A DNA stretch of 64,000 nucleotides from Ostrinia nubilalis (GCF_963855985.1 NC_087111.1:3849001-3913000); one strand, 5' to 3'; positions 11,680 through 23,636 are shown, numbered from the stretch's first letter. Numbers and translations are program-made. The notes: generated by a model from the letters alone, not told the origin.

Positions 11680-11962
11680 GTGGCGAAAACATCATTTATT
11701 TTTAGAACGTTTCTACCTAAGTATTTTTCAGTTTTTATTAGGCCTTTGAAATACAATTCAAAGAAGATCAAATTTGCACAGCATGCTAGGGAGAGGGTTA
11801 TGATGATCGGTGTTTCTTTACGAGATCGAATCAAAAATAAGGAGATCCGTAAACGAACTAAAGTCGCTGACATAGCCCGACGGATTAGCAAGCTGAAGTG
11901 GCAATGGGCAGGGCAGCAAGGTTCTGGAACGTCCTATGGCTGAAATGATGATGATTATGATG
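11680..11962 (+). pseudogene. RTE-B coding remnant with internal deletion and ATG tail
   Basis: An open frame of 87 codons ends at about 11943 and reads QHARERVMMIGVSLRD, then KEIRKRTKVADIARRISKLK and WQWAG. This is the region of RTE polyproteins just before the C-terminal tail in lepidopteran copies. After WQWAG the usual RPPTRWTDD and EAFVQQW segments are missing: the sequence jumps to GCAGCAAGGTTCTGGAACGT and then CCTATGGCTGAAATGATGAT. The deletion removed roughly 150 bp compared with other copies here. No start or catalytic domain is present. Confidence 0.75.
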
Positions 11963-12344
11963 AAATTCAACTGTCCCTTCTTTCATCCTTCGTGTAGTTT
12001 CATAGAACTGAGGTAATCTTGGTTTGATGTCAGATATAATCCACCATGTTTAAATGGGTCAGAAAAAGCCAACTTTACATTTCAAATCATTTAATGAGAT
12101 TTTTTTTAGCCATAATTCGTCGTAAACCAACGAAAGGTATCGAATCAAGTCTCTAGGTCCAGTATAATGTATTCTTATAAAAGTGGTGCTTTGGAATTAG
12201 CGATAAACAATGTCACAGTATGTCTAATCCCAAACTCTCTGTGTAGTGTACTCGTATAAGAACATGTATCACTCATTTATTATTGGCACCAGTGGATAAA
12301 CCTCCTTCATCTTATCATAAAGATAAACAATAACTTTAACTTCA
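11963..12344. other. Unassigned stretch
   Basis: No supported feature. Confidence 0.45.
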
Positions 12345-12435
12345 GATTTGTATAATCGACTGCATTTTTGCTGCAAAATCGCTCTTAATTCAACCGTATA
12401 AAGTACCACAGTGTAACTTGATGTGCAGTCGTTAC
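12345..12435. repeat. Diverged copy of the CAGTCAACAGCACATCAA MITE
   Basis: It shares GTACCACAGTG, TTGATGTGC, TGCATTTTTG-TGCAAA and CGCTC spacing with the intact copy at 39019-39117, but its left terminal repeat is lost. Confidence 0.55.
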
Positions 12436-12639
12436 CTACAACAACATACGAAGTTTTCCAAATAACAAACCCGGAAAAAGGCAAAGTCTGCCATCATCGA
12501 AATCTCGTTCGATAAAAAACGGTTTACACGGCGTATAGTTTGTGAAAAAGTTGCACAAGTAAAACAATATGGTGGAAGCAATATCGTGCTTCGGTTTTCT
12601 ATGACAGATCGTAGGGATGGCATTGTTAGTTTTATGTAC

Positions 12640-12805
12640 GATATCGATAAAGTTTTCCAACACCGAACATCCCAGCTATGACATTGACAGGAGGGCGCAA
12701 TATTGGGAGCTATCAATACTGGGTTTTTTGGACAACACTGAAAAGTCCCATACAATTATGACATTTATGGGCGCTACTATAGGTGTACCAGAATCTCATG
12801 GCAAA
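12640..12805. repeat. Dispersed repeat, TGACATTGACAGGAGGGCG family
   Basis: ATGACATTGACAGGAGGGCG recurs at about 32235. GGTGTACCAGAATCTCATGG recurs inverted at about 14104-14126. The class is unknown. Confidence 0.55.
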
Positions 12806-13146
12806 TGGGGAAAATAAACTTTGTTGAGTACAATACTGGGGAAATTGGATTAAACGATCTTGATACTTTTTAATTTTTTATTTATGACTTTAATATTAAT
12901 GAACATGAAGTACGAATGCCTACCTATAGGTACATTTTAGGTATGTGTATGAAGAATGTTGTTATACATCGTGTTTTTAACATAGAAACATGTCTTGAAA
13001 AATAAGTAAACAGTATATTACTGTAAATAATTTTATTATGTATCATACTTATAACTTATCACTTCATTCAGAACTAGAAAACGATTCTAAGAACTCCACT
13101 TGCATTTCTTATTCTTCAATAGATGATCAAGTTAAAGAGGTATTTA
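12806..13146. other. Unassigned stretch
   Basis: AT-rich; nothing recognised. Confidence 0.4.
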
Positions 13147-13148
13147 TA

Positions 13149-13620
13149 CAGGATGGAATTTTGTAATGCCACCTGGAGGGAAAGTACTCTTAATACTGTA
13201 GATAGAAAATTTTACTGAAAGAAAACATTCCATTATTTTTGAAAAAAAAAGAGAACTGCATTCAAAGATTTTCGAACTTTTTTCGAAAATTCACTACTAC
13301 ACCATACAATTTTCTGTAACATTATCAAAATAATTTAAAATTTCATGGTTTTCCTTTCATTTGATTTATCAAGTTTGTTAGAGAGATTTCATCCTTATAT
13401 TTAACCCTAACGATCGATGTAATAAAAATACAGGATGTAATTTTTAACAGATTTAAGTTGGTTCGGTTCCCGGGTGTGGTAAGCAAATTTTTGGAAATCT
13501 TTGAATGCAGTTCTATTTCTTTTCAAAAATAAAGGAATGTTTTCTTTGAGAAAAAAATTCTATCTACAATATTAAAAGTAGGTACTTTCCCTCCAGGTGG
13601 CATTACAAAATTCCACCCTG
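13149..13620. mobile_element. TA-flanked foldback MITE, 472 bp
   Basis: CAGGATGGAATTTTGTAATG (13149) pairs with CATTACAAAATTCCACCCTG (ending 13620). Arms of about 130 bp continue through CCACCTGGAGGGAAAGTA and AACTGCATTCAAAGATTT. TA lies on both sides (13147-13148, 13621-13622), suggesting a Tc1/mariner-type parent. Confidence 0.8.
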
Positions 13621-14084
13621 TATAATATAAATCGCTCTTTCACCATTTCAATTACTCAAACTTGCTTGATGAAATCTTTTTCAATTTTCTTTACATGGTC
13701 ATAACATTTTCACCATTCCTCTGCACCAATTTGTGAGATACACCTGAAAATCCGAATAAAGCAGATTAAGTAAGAATAATATAAAAAAAACAACGCTCCT
13801 TCTGACGCAGTTGGGTAATAAACTAAATGTATCAAAACATTTCAGCCCAACTTACTGTCAACTCGACGACGTGCTTTAAAATCATAGATTGACTTTGAAT
13901 TATGCCTTATTTTACAATTCTCATTGAAAACAATATGACTTGCTTGAGCTTTTTCGACTTTTTCACAAAAATAACAAATAGGCATGAAGAGATTACAAAA
14001 TTTCTGCAGCGGCTGACATATCTCTTGATTTACTTTGACAGGTGACATAAAGCGATAGACAATGGCCATATGAAAAACACACTT
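13621..14084. other. Unassigned stretch
   Basis: No supported frame or repeat. Confidence 0.4.
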
Positions 14085-14168
14085 TTCCAATATTTTTGTT
14101 TGCCATGAGATTCTGGTACACCTATAGGAATACTGGATTATTAGTTCCAATTTTTTGCCACTTGACGT
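14085..14168. repeat. Inverted fragment of the repeat at 12640
   Basis: TTTGCCATGAGATTCTGGTA then CACCTATAGG is the reverse complement of 12780-12803. The following CCACTTGACGTTTCAGAA matches 32300-32312. Confidence 0.55.
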
Positions 14169-14906
14169 TTCAGAAAACTAAATATAACAAATACTTACTT
14201 TTCAGTTTTATTATGCAGTAGGTGGTTTACTCGTATATTTATTTCATTAATTTATATATTATCTACTATTTTTTTAACACCAATTTAATTTCAAACTGTA
14301 AAATTTCCTTTGGTTGTCTATAAGAGATCGCTTCGCAAGTCAACCTAAATTATTCTATTTTAATTATTTTTCAATTAAGTGTTTTACACCATTTACAATA
14401 AAAACAATATTAATTTCTTAAATTAACCTTTGTTTAAGATAGAGAACCCTTATATGTTTAACCTTTGTTTGTCATCTGTCTTCAACTTTACACTAAAGGA
14501 AAGTTTGTCTTTAGCCTCGAACTATACTTAATTTCTTCTGATTAATTTCGCTGCGAGTCCATTAAAAGTTTTGTTTTCCCCGGGACTAATTTAACATTTA
14601 CTGATTGGGTCTTTATTACAACACACTAGCGTAGATTACAGTAGTGGAAAAGATGATGTTGGAATAATCTAACTTTCATATTGATTTAAAACAGTACAAT
14701 TCTGCTGAAAATTCTGCTGAACAAGCACCTGATTCTTTTTCCAAATATAATATATACTTATATTTATAAATCTATGACAACATCAGATGATTTAAAGTCG
14801 AAATATCAGGCAGAGTAAAAATGAATGAAATTAAATAGTGTTTAACTAATTACAAAATCTAATGTGTTAATCTTAATAGAAATAGGTACTTATTTTATTT
14901 GAAAAT
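14169..14906. other. Unassigned AT-rich stretch
   Basis: No feature recognised. Confidence 0.45.
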
Positions 14907-15114
14907 AGCTTTCCGCCCGCGGCTTCGCACGCGTGGAAATTTCGTTTGTCACAGATCGTCATAAATTATAGCCTATATGTTATTCTTGATTATGAACAAT
15001 AATACTGTAAAGTTTCATCAAAATCCGTTTAGTGGTTTTTGAGCCTATTCATTATAAACATACAAACATACAAAAATAGGTACAAATCTTTCCTCTTTAT
15101 AATATTAGTATAGA
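14907..15114 (-). mobile_element. Short Helitron-like element
   Basis: On the minus strand it starts TCTATACTAATATTATAAAG after an A and ends with CGAAGCCGCGGGCGGAAAGC and TA. The 3' end shows CTAT instead of CTAG. It shares TAGCCTATATGTTATTCT with 21121-21308. Non-autonomous; no Rep/helicase frame. Confidence 0.7.
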
Positions 15115-15365
15115 TGTAACGAAATAGGTTTTGAATATTATCGATAGCCTGCATCCCATCACTATAAAAGCATATTTGTATGAAAATCTGTCCCAAAAGT
15201 TGAATCTGAGATATAGAGGGCGCCCGTTGGGACCCGTGTTTACCTTTATTGCTGATGCCTGTTTGTATTTCCTTTTGCTGTCCGGAGTCCGGACGGCTTC
15301 GGACGTCCGGAAATATTGTACTTACATTAAGTTTATTGTTTGATTAGTTTGCTTTAATACGGTTT

Positions 15366-15550
15366 TAGAGTAGGCGCACACCGTTGGTTTTTAGTTGGCC
15401 GATAGTTGTGCACGATTTTAATTTGTATGAAGAATCGCCCAATCGAATCGGCGTAGTGCGCGCGCTTCCATACATGCCCAATGCCCATACTGATCAACTG
15501 CCCGACTAAACTATCGGCCGACGAAAAATCAACGGTGTGCGCCGACTCTA
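15366..15550. repeat. Harbinger-like MITE, GAGTAGGCGCACACC family, copy A
   Basis: TAGAGTAGGCGCACACCGTT at the left pairs with AACGGTGTGCGCCGACTCTA at the right (one mismatch). The interior has TTGGCCGATAGTT, GTATGAAGAATCG and ACTATCGGCCGACGAAAAAT. Copy B at 30828 has a clean TTA duplication. Confidence 0.8.
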
Positions 15551-15689
15551 AATGTTGACCACTTTTCACACACACATTGATTTCTGTGGTAGACTAGTGT
15601 AATTAACACTTTTGAACTATTATTAATTTTAATTTTTAAACATCGTTTATTCCAATGATATTATATAAAAACAAAAGCAGATATGTTAT

Positions 15690-15825
15690 AAGCGCTCGCG
15701 CTGTGAATACTCAAATACGTCCCAATTGGGACGTCTTGTGTTTAGTCTTCGTGTGGCCTGCGTCGTGCGCAATCGCGTGCGTACCACACCGTAAGTTCCT
15801 GTGTTCTTACCAAAATAAATAAAAA
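15690..15825 (+). promoter_or_regulatory. GC-rich patch upstream of the THAP-like frame
   Basis: This is richer in CG than its surroundings and holds a 16 bp palindrome, CGTCCCAATTGGGACG, near 15719. Position and composition fit a promoter or 5' UTR. A donor-like ACC|GTAAGT at about 15791 would allow a non-coding first exon instead. Inference only. Confidence 0.3.
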
Positions 15826-15906
15826 ATGCCATCGTGTGTGTTTCGAAAGTGTACCAATTATGACTCTAAAGTAAACAAAATACAAGGGATCTCTTACCAC
15901 ATGTGA
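15826..15906 (+). CDS. Candidate first coding exon or fragment: N-terminus of a THAP-type zinc finger
   Basis: The ATG at 15826 opens 26 codons, MPSCVFRKCTNY then DSKVNKIQGISYHM, before TGA. THAP domains (C2CH zinc-binding DNA-binding modules, found in transcription factors and P-element-type transposases) begin MPxC, have the second cysteine four or five residues on, and continue with a GISFHxFP-like segment. All of these are visible except the FP. The expected continuation would follow if a donor at CACAT|GTGATT were used, leaving a phase-2 codon; otherwise this is a truncated fragment. No second half of the domain is seen nearby. It could belong to a host gene or to a P-like transposon. 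Confidence 0.4.
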   Translation: MPSCVFRKCTNYDSKVNKIQGISYHM

Positions 15907-16305
15907 TTATGCAAAATTATTTAGTATTTATATTTTTAATTATTTATGCAAACAATCAAGACGCCATGCGCCATGTTCAAGTTAAGAAAGAGAAAGCGAT
16001 CTTGTTTTGACGTTAGAGCGTTATGGATGCGTGCGCTGCGGACATAGATTAGTTAGTGCAGAATCGTTAAAACTATAGCTATCTCTTTCATTTGCGTGCT
16101 ATTTCGTATCTTTTGTTTCACTTATCAGTTACAATTGTCAATGTGTGCAATTTGGAATAGCTCGGCACGGATTAAAATCGTAATTTCTATGAACGTAACA
16201 TATCTATAGTTCTATAATATCATTGGTTTATTCATATTTTTTCCATCAACTATGTACTTTATTTATAAAGAGGGAAAGCTGTTATTGGCTATACTATCAG
16301 TCTAA
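15907..16305. other. Unassigned stretch
   Basis: No continuation of the THAP-like frame was seen here; no repeat recognised. Confidence 0.45.
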
Positions 16306-16423
16306 GGATGAGTTGCACCAACTTACTTTGACGGTAACTTTAACACTAACCGGTGTTTTTTGAATGGAGTTTGACAGATATTGGACGTTTGTCAAAGTTA
16401 AAGTAAGATGGTGCAACCCAGCC
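16306..16423. repeat. MITE, GGCTGRGTTGCACC family, copy 2 (TAA duplication)
   Basis: GGATGAGTTGCACCAACTTA at the left pairs with AAGTAAGATGGTGCAACCCA and GCC at the right. TAA lies at 16303-16305 and 16424-16426. The interior holds ACCGGTGTTTTTTGAATGGA and GTTTGACAGAT. The 3 bp duplication suggests a PIF/Harbinger parent. Confidence 0.8.
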
Positions 16424-16426
16424 TAA

Positions 16427-17198
16427 ATCTTATAACTAATGTTTTCAATGTATCGCTGTTGGTTTCTATAAATAAATAAATAACGAATAAAAGAAATCTA
16501 GAATTGTCAGTTGTCTCGTCACTCACATGCAGGAGTGAGAGCTGTCAATTAGTTTAGTGTAAAGGCAAACATTGTCAAACATTTTGCAGGCGATCATTTT
16601 CAGCTAATGAAACTGCAATTAATTTCTTTCACTTATTCACCAATAAGTAAACTTTTCAAATTAAATCAGAATTCGTACCGCATCAATCTAGCCACTTCAT
16701 AAGTATTTGAAAGCTTAATATGAAATAGGACCTAGAATTTCTCATATCATATAAAAATTTTGTATCATACTTCTCAAAAAATTTAGGTCATCCACATAGT
16801 AAATAACTAATAGCTAATTTTTTTTTCTGATGGCAACCCAGTTTACCAAAGGTTTTTGGCACACTTATTTATTTAATGAGCAACTTAATAAGCTTACAGA
16901 AAACCCAAAGCGCTTACATGTTTAGTCACCACATCGATTACAATAAAATTATAAGTCAAAAAATTATACAATTTATTAAATTCTGTTTAAACAGAATTAA
17001 TTAATAAACAAATTTTAATGACTTGTATTGCAAGATTCTTAGGGAAAAATTTTACAGGTGTCACGAATGCATTATAACTGTAAGTATCATCATCATCCTA
17101 TTTATTTCAAAATAGGAACTAGAACCATTTTCAACTGTGAAACTGTAATACAATTTAGAACTTGCTATGAAGTTTAAAAAATATTGAAAATGTTATGC
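16427..17198. other. Unassigned AT-rich stretch
   Basis: Simple ATAAATAA runs near 16470; no other feature. Confidence 0.45.
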
Positions 17199-17205
17199 AT
17201 ATTGA

Positions 17206-17450
17206 CAGAGTAAATACAAATGAGTAGGTCATCTTCATAGAAACGCACCGAGCGCGGTTTGTATGTGAGCGCGTGCCAATACGTATGCGGCGCGCACGCA
17301 CACACTGACAAAATTTGGGGCAACTCACCGCTAATCGACGCTAAATTTTGTCAGTGTGTGCGTGCGCGCCGCATACGTATTGGCGCGCTCACATACAAAC
17401 CGCGCTCGGCCGTTTCTATGAAGATGACCTACTCATTTGTATTTACTTTG
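17206..17450. mobile_element. GC-rich near-perfect hairpin element, 245 bp, 7 bp target-site duplication
   Basis: Arms of about 110 bp (17206-17316 and about 17343-17450) pair almost perfectly, including TACAAATGAGTAGGTCATCT, GCGCGGTTTGTATGTGAGCG and CGCACACACTGACAAAATTT. The loop is about 25 nt. ATATTGA flanks it at 17199-17205 and 17451-17457. Ends CAGAG/CTTTG recall hAT elements, though these usually duplicate 8 bp. Confidence 0.85.
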
Positions 17451-17457
17451 ATATTGA

Positions 17458-19075
17458 GGCACAAGTTACAAGTAAATTGATTTACCAACTGTTAAATTAA
17501 ATGAATTGCAATTCTACAGCTCTACAATTTACAAAATTAAACACATTTTATGGAATGTCGACAGGTATCAAAGTTCCAGTAAGTAGAACACCTAGTTCAT
17601 AAAGTAATAACCAATTTAGGGCTATATAAAATAGTTTTCAATGTATATTTCGATAACCTAGACAAGTGCAATAAAAATTTGATTTGATTTGATTTGGAAG
17701 ATCGGTGATCGTTAAAAATCAAAGTCTCTTGTAAAGCAATAAAGACCTACATAATATGATAATTTGGCATTATATCGCAGTTATAACGGTGTCAAGACTC
17801 AAGGTAACTTATATCCATATTTATGGAAGCTATAAATAAACAATCGAGACGGAGACGATTTTAGTGTCTGTAGAAGATCCGGGGATATGTTAAATTATGA
17901 ATTTAATTAATTTATTGAGTTATAGCCATAAAGTAGGTCACATGGCTGGTAGTAAGTAGGTATACGTAATACGTATTTAAACGTAAATAACGTTGTTGAT
18001 ATTAAAGCTTAATTATTTTTCAAAAGAGAGACCGAGGATAGTTGTGACATTGACGTTTTTTTGGAAACGCACACTGTTACGAGCTCACTAGTAGTTAAGT
18101 TCCAAAAAATTTACTAATTCACATCTCACCTTGGGTCTTTTACTGTCCGATATTTGATTCGTTTTACATTTTGACATAATGTGAATTATACGAGTATGTA
18201 GGTATATGAACAAGGGTATTAAACAATGTACCTATCAGCTAACTAACTCCATCCGTACTTAAATTCTTCACAACACTGTACACCGGAAAGATCAACCAGT
18301 AAATGGGGCAAATCCTATAAAACTTTGTCATTTAAAATGTTAAACAATAATTTTGAAGTCAAAATTCGAGCTTTCTCCATCCCCGAAGGTCCCTCCAGGG
18401 GGAACTTTTTGAAAGTTTAATTTTGAATCCTCCGCCAGCCTGCAGCAAGCTTAGTAACCTATTTACCGAGCAAACCGGCGTTATGAGAAAAGTTTCGACG
18501 ATACAGGCCCGTGATATACCTATCGATTTATATCGATGTATGTCGGCAAATATCCGGGCACTGGCTGTTAAAATTAAAAGTGTCGCTTTTCAAGGAAAGA
18601 AAGGTTTTAACTTTCTAATTTTATTTACAGACATTTCTAAAACTATCGCAAACTTCTCTAATAAAAAAAATAATATTTAAACTTTTTATTACTCAAAAAT
18701 AAAAGTGTGTCCGCGAGGCAAAGAGGCGAGGATGCTGGCTGCATTTCCTCGCTAGATAGCAATACTAAGCCTTTGTGCAAGGAAAGAGCCAGGTTTTAAC
18801 TGTAAATAAGTTAAAGACAAAGACTGGAAATCGATTAAGTTAAGGGTAAGGTTGCCGAAGACCGCTGGATGAAGATGGGACTTAAGGGAGTTCTGAACTA
18901 TCCGAACTTACGAATGTTTTCATCCCTCTCACGAAAAACGAGATGTCAACATGGATGACAGTGACAGAGAGACTCGAAATTAAATAATAGTATTAGAGAG
19001 TAGGCCTGCAAAGCTGCTCGCTAAGGCATTTTCGGGAGACCTAACAGACGAGACTTATTTCCAGACTAGCGGCAG
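17458..19075. other. Long unassigned stretch
   Basis: TTTGATTTGATTTGATTTGG near 17677 is a poly-TGATT tail such as some retroposons leave. Short chance frames only. Confidence 0.45.
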
Positions 19076-19280
19076 CCCGCGACTTCGTACGCGTGGATCC
19101 CGTTTTACCCCCTTAGGGGTGGAGTTTCATAAAATCCTTTCTTAGCAGATGCCTACGTGATAACATCTACCTGCATGCTAAATTTCAACCCGATCCGCCC
19201 AGTGCTTTGGGATGTGCGTTGATAGATCACTATGTTAGTCAGTCAGTCAGTCAGTCACCATTAAGTTATGTATATTTAGA
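19076..19280 (-). mobile_element. Short Helitron-like element with (GTCA)n
   Basis: The minus-strand 3' end is CGCGGGCTGCCGCTAG followed by T; the 5' end is TCTAAATATACATAACTTAA after A. It contains a GTCA microsatellite (about 19232-19257) and GGGGTAAAACGGGATCCACG, shared with 61537-61968. Confidence 0.7.
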
Positions 19281-19710
19281 TGTAGACTTCTAGACCCTAC
19301 AAGATACTTTATAAGACGGTGAGAAGACCGGACTATGAGTCTCTTTCTTTAATAAGATCTTTAAAGTCAAACATCTTATCATAGAAAACACTGAATAAGA
19401 ATCTGCTAGTATATTTTAAACTTGTATACCTAGCCTGAGATACATCACAACACCGAAGAATAAAATTATCTATTAAGATAAAATTGTTAGACATTTGCAG
19501 GTAATATTAATTTATTGAAACCAAAGTAAGTAATAATTCAGAGTATAGTTATGAAGCTTCACGGTAAACCGTCAGTATACAGGTAAAATTAATTGTCTAT
19601 AATAAATTATAAGAAATGGTTAATAAAAAGCCACGTGTATCGAAAAAGAAGCCGTAAACATTTTTTTTGTTTTCCAAATAAATACTTGGAACAAGAGAAA
19701 TAATTATTAA
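19281..19710. other. Unassigned stretch
   Basis: No feature recognised; TTAA immediately precedes the next element at 19707-19710. Confidence 0.45.
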
Positions 19711-20641
19711 GGGAGAGTCCGGTAATTTGGACCAGTTTTTTTCAATCCCATTTTACACATAGTTTTATTTTGTTTTTGCTAATGTTCATGGTATATAATT
19801 AAAGAGAAATTATTCAACTTAATATTTCATATGTATTAATCAACACAATTGTTGTATATTTAGCACAAATCAACAAAATACGAGTTCAGAGCTTCGGTCC
19901 AATTTAGCCAACCGGTTCGATAATTTGTACCACAGGGTTACTAAATTGGATTTCAATAAATTTCAAGCCTATAAAAAAACTATGGCAAAATATTATACGA
20001 TACATTCTTAACAAATTAGGTAACGAAAAGGAACAGTAGTTAATAACATAGACAATCGATATTGTTTTACACGTTATCACGATTTTGAGTAAAAGTTTTG
20101 GAATTCCAATTATCGTAACGCACACTTGTACCTAATCTACTTTGCCAGTCTTTTGCTTTCATTTATTGTTAGTCAAACATAACTACGCTATTTTAACTTC
20201 AAAATATGATTTACTAAAAAAAAATTCAAAATCCTTTGATAAAGTTCCATACAACTTGATGTGGTACAATTTAGCCGACTAGGTGATAGTGCTTTTAAAA
20301 AATCGGTAAAAAATATAGCTTATAAATACCGAAAAATGTTTCAAATAATTGTAATCCACACTAATTTACGCTTCTAAATAATATATTAGAATCACCCTGT
20401 GATTAAATTTAACAAAATTACAAACTAAAGATGCATTGTCAAAAGTTACTTGAAAACAATGAAAAAATACTTTTCAAAATAAAACACACGTGTTCATTGT
20501 CACGGCAAAAACCACATGGCCGATATTAATTGAATTTAGTTGTGTATCGCTGAGTGTTGCAATTACAGACATTCAATAAATACTTTACGAAATATGAGGG
20601 TGGTACAATTTACCCGGCGGTACAATATACCGAACTCTCCC
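19711..20641. mobile_element. 0.93 kb terminal-inverted-repeat element, GGGAGAGTYCGG ends
   Basis: GGGAGAGTCCGGTAATTTGG at the left pairs imperfectly with ACAATATACCGAACTCTCCC at the right. Internal motifs of the type GGTMCAATTTAGCC recur at about 19897, 20265 and 20603 together with GTACCAC, like transposase-binding repeats. No transposase frame. The duplication is unclear: TTAA lies on the left and TATA on the right. Confidence 0.7.
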
Positions 20642-21120
20642 CTATATTTTTCACCGGAAACCTTACGCGTCTCATACCTTTTTCAGTTTTGTGGCACTTC
20701 GTTGAAAAAATTGTTGAAAATTGACCCCAAATGGGTCCATAAAGCTACCTATTTGTGCCTAGTAACACTTTCAGTACACGTTTTGTCACTAACCGTGTAT
20801 CGAGACAACCGATAAACCCATATCGATTATATTGACGTATCGAAAAGCTGAAATATCGATACAGCCCTTGATTGATCTATTCGCGGTTACCGGAGCTTTC
20901 GCAGGAAGCTTTGTTAGTGCTTTAAGCTGAATACCTAAGCTTTTATTGGTGATTGAGACGGGTAGTTACACGGTCGGGATATTGTGTTTCTTAACGGAGT
21001 TGTTTGTTGTTTGGAATTATTTGGAAATAGAAATAGAATAGAGGCTTCTGAAATACTTTGTTATGTAAGTACCTACTGTTATTTGGACTGAGTTTATTGC
21101 TTGACATAATATCTTTTTAC
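20642..21120. other. Unassigned stretch
   Basis: No supported feature. Confidence 0.4.
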
Positions 21121-21308
21121 CAGCTTTTTCCCGCGGCTTCAACCGCGTGAAATTTAGTTAGTCACAGATACATAAATTATAGCCTATATGTTATTCTGGG
21201 CTATGAACAATAATAATGTAAAGTTTCATCACAATCCGTGTTCTTGCGTGAAAGAGTAACAAATATCCAGACATCCAAACTTTCACATTTATAAAATATT
21301 TAGTAGGA
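21121..21308 (-). mobile_element. Short Helitron-like element
   Basis: The minus-strand 5' end is TCCTACTAAATATTTTATAA after an A, and the 3' end is GAAGCCGCGGGAAAAAGCTG. It shares ATAAATTATAGCCTATATGT with 14907-15114. Confidence 0.7.
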
Positions 21309-22175
21309 TAGAAATAAAAATGAAATGGTATGTACTGTTATTTGATATGAGTTTATTGCTTGACATATCTCTTTATTATGCGTCGTTGTTATTATATGCT
21401 TTGCTTAATACAATTTATTTTGCTATCATTTGGGAATAAGACTTTTACAGACCAAATACACTCATATTTTTAAAGTTTTAGAAAAGTTGTTCAAATCAGT
21501 GACTATTGTATTGGTGAAGTAACTACTTTAGAAAATAGACTGAAGTAGAATTGACATTACAATTTAGAATAATTGTTGTATTCTTAGTAAGAAAATTCAA
21601 AGTTTATTTCTACATTTAAGTTATTTATTCTCACCATGCAAAAAGAAAGCAGGAAACGCAGAATAATTGTTAATTACCTACAGGTTAAAGATATTTTAAT
21701 TAATGGAAATACAAAGAAAAGATTCCTTCCAACTTTCTTCGGAAAACAAAGTGGAAAGTTGTTTCTAATGTATTCTCTATTCAAAACATATGTGACATTA
21801 TTATTAACTTTTCCATTATGGAAATATTTAAGGTCACCTCGATTCAAATGAGATGCAAATAATATTAATATTTATGATAATGATGTCTCGACTTGTTACT
21901 ACGACCTACGTGTCAATGTCAAAAATCATTATTAATGAATAAAATTAGTATTGAATTATCAGAAATCTTTGAAGAAAAATACAAAGTTGCCAAGAACGCA
22001 AAATATTTGGTACGTACCAAAATGATCTGAACATCTTGTTAAATATGATTATTTTTAAAATTAGGATTGTCTAGAATATTTTAAAACTAAGGATAGGTAA
22101 ATGTAAGAAATCTATTCGACAATTAGGTCACCCTTCTTACGTCACAGCATATAGGTACGAGTAAGTTGAAATCAT
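21309..22175. other. Unassigned AT-rich stretch
   Basis: No feature recognised. Confidence 0.45.
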
Positions 22176-22225
22176 AATTTCAGCCATAGGACGACCACTG
22201 CTGAACATAGGCCTGCCCCAAATTT
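22176..22225 (-). mobile_element. RTE-B 3' terminal fragment
   Basis: TTTCAGCCATAGGACGACCA then CTGCTGAACATAGGCC marks the reversed RTE-B end; truncated after about 50 bp. Confidence 0.7.
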
Positions 22226-22279
22226 GAAATAAAGACCCATAAACTAATATTTATTCCAATAGAATCCCTGAATTTGTGT

Positions 22280-22340
22280 CATCATCATCATCATTTCAGC
22301 CTTAGGACGTCCACTGCTGAACATAGGCCTCCCCCAAAGG
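22280..22340 (-). mobile_element. RTE-B 3' terminal fragment with ATG tail
   Basis: CATCATCATCATCATTTCAG then CCTTAGGACGTCCACTGCTG and AACATAGGCCTCCCCC. A second RTE-B end within 60 bp of the previous one. Confidence 0.75.
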
Positions 22341-23636
22341 AGGTTAATCGTCGAATCCAACTCGGCTGGGCAGCGTTCGGGAAACTACGCAACATCTTTT
22401 CGTCCAAAATACCTCAGTGAATTTGTGTACCTAACTAAAATATGTCACATACTTTAACATAGCTTGTTATAAGTTGACGCATTAATTAAAACACTATACT
22501 CGTACTTAGTGTGAAACGAGTAATTAAGAAATTAACGCCAGCTGGTTGGTTATTGTTCAGTGAGAATTGGAGCGGTCAGTGACAAAAGTTCTTTTGTAAG
22601 CGGTAGAGTACAAAGAAATCCCATAACATAACGGTAAGTTTACGTGGATTACAGAAATGATGTCTGAGGTTAGGTCAAAAGAGTTCAAAGGTCATAAACT
22701 GACCTCTATCATGTACTGTGGGATGTGACAACTAAGTTCAACCCTTTGTGTCAGATTTTATGATTTGCACCAGGTCTTTGGGCCATGTGGTAGAAGTCTT
22801 TTGGTAGAGGCGCTCCCACCTTTCAGAGGTTGTCGAAAGGGAGATAATAATATGTGAACATCAGACCTCCCAAAGCTGCCCTCAAATTCTCTCAAAGTCT
22901 TAAGAAAAAATAGAGAAGTTCGTACTCTTAGCCGATCATTTGATCAGATGAAAAGCATCATGGCTCAATCGTATCGACGGCTTAACCCTTAAACACACTT
23001 CTTTTTAACGGACTTCATTTGACAATCAGGTACTTTGAAATCCGAAACATCCTAAAATCCTATGAATAGCAACCCGGAGTTCTTAGGTTAAATTAGGACT
23101 TAGGTGGTATGGAATCCATAAGGACATAGGTGGAATGGAACCTACGTCCTCTGGGTTGAAAGAGCACAGTGTTGGGACAACCTTGATGTATTTAATTATT
23201 GCCAGGTAGTCCAGTGATTACGAACCGAAGTAAAAAGGAAAGCGAATTTAGTTTAAGTGCGTAATAAAATTTTAATTAAGTAGGAATAGTACAGAAGGAC
23301 CCATCGAAAGTTAATGTTTCAAATTAAACCGATTTTATCCATTCAAGTATTTAATTTATGTTTTTCCAAGGAAGCGTTTTTCTTCATTGTGATAGTGAGT
23401 ATAATTAAATAGATAAATTGTGTCAATAGTCACTCAGGATATCAGAAATCTAACTTAAGTACCTATTATTTACCTATCTGAAGTAGAATATTAAGAGGCG
23501 CTCTCGATTTTATTTACTTTAGATATTTCAGGATTCCAGTTCTATTTCCTGAAATTGCTATCAGACTAATTTCGTAATCGTGTCGCTACGAACTAAGACT
23601 TGATATTAAAAAACTCCTTACAAAAAGTAGCATCCA
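22341..23636. other. Unassigned stretch
   Basis: No supported frame or repeat. Confidence 0.45.
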
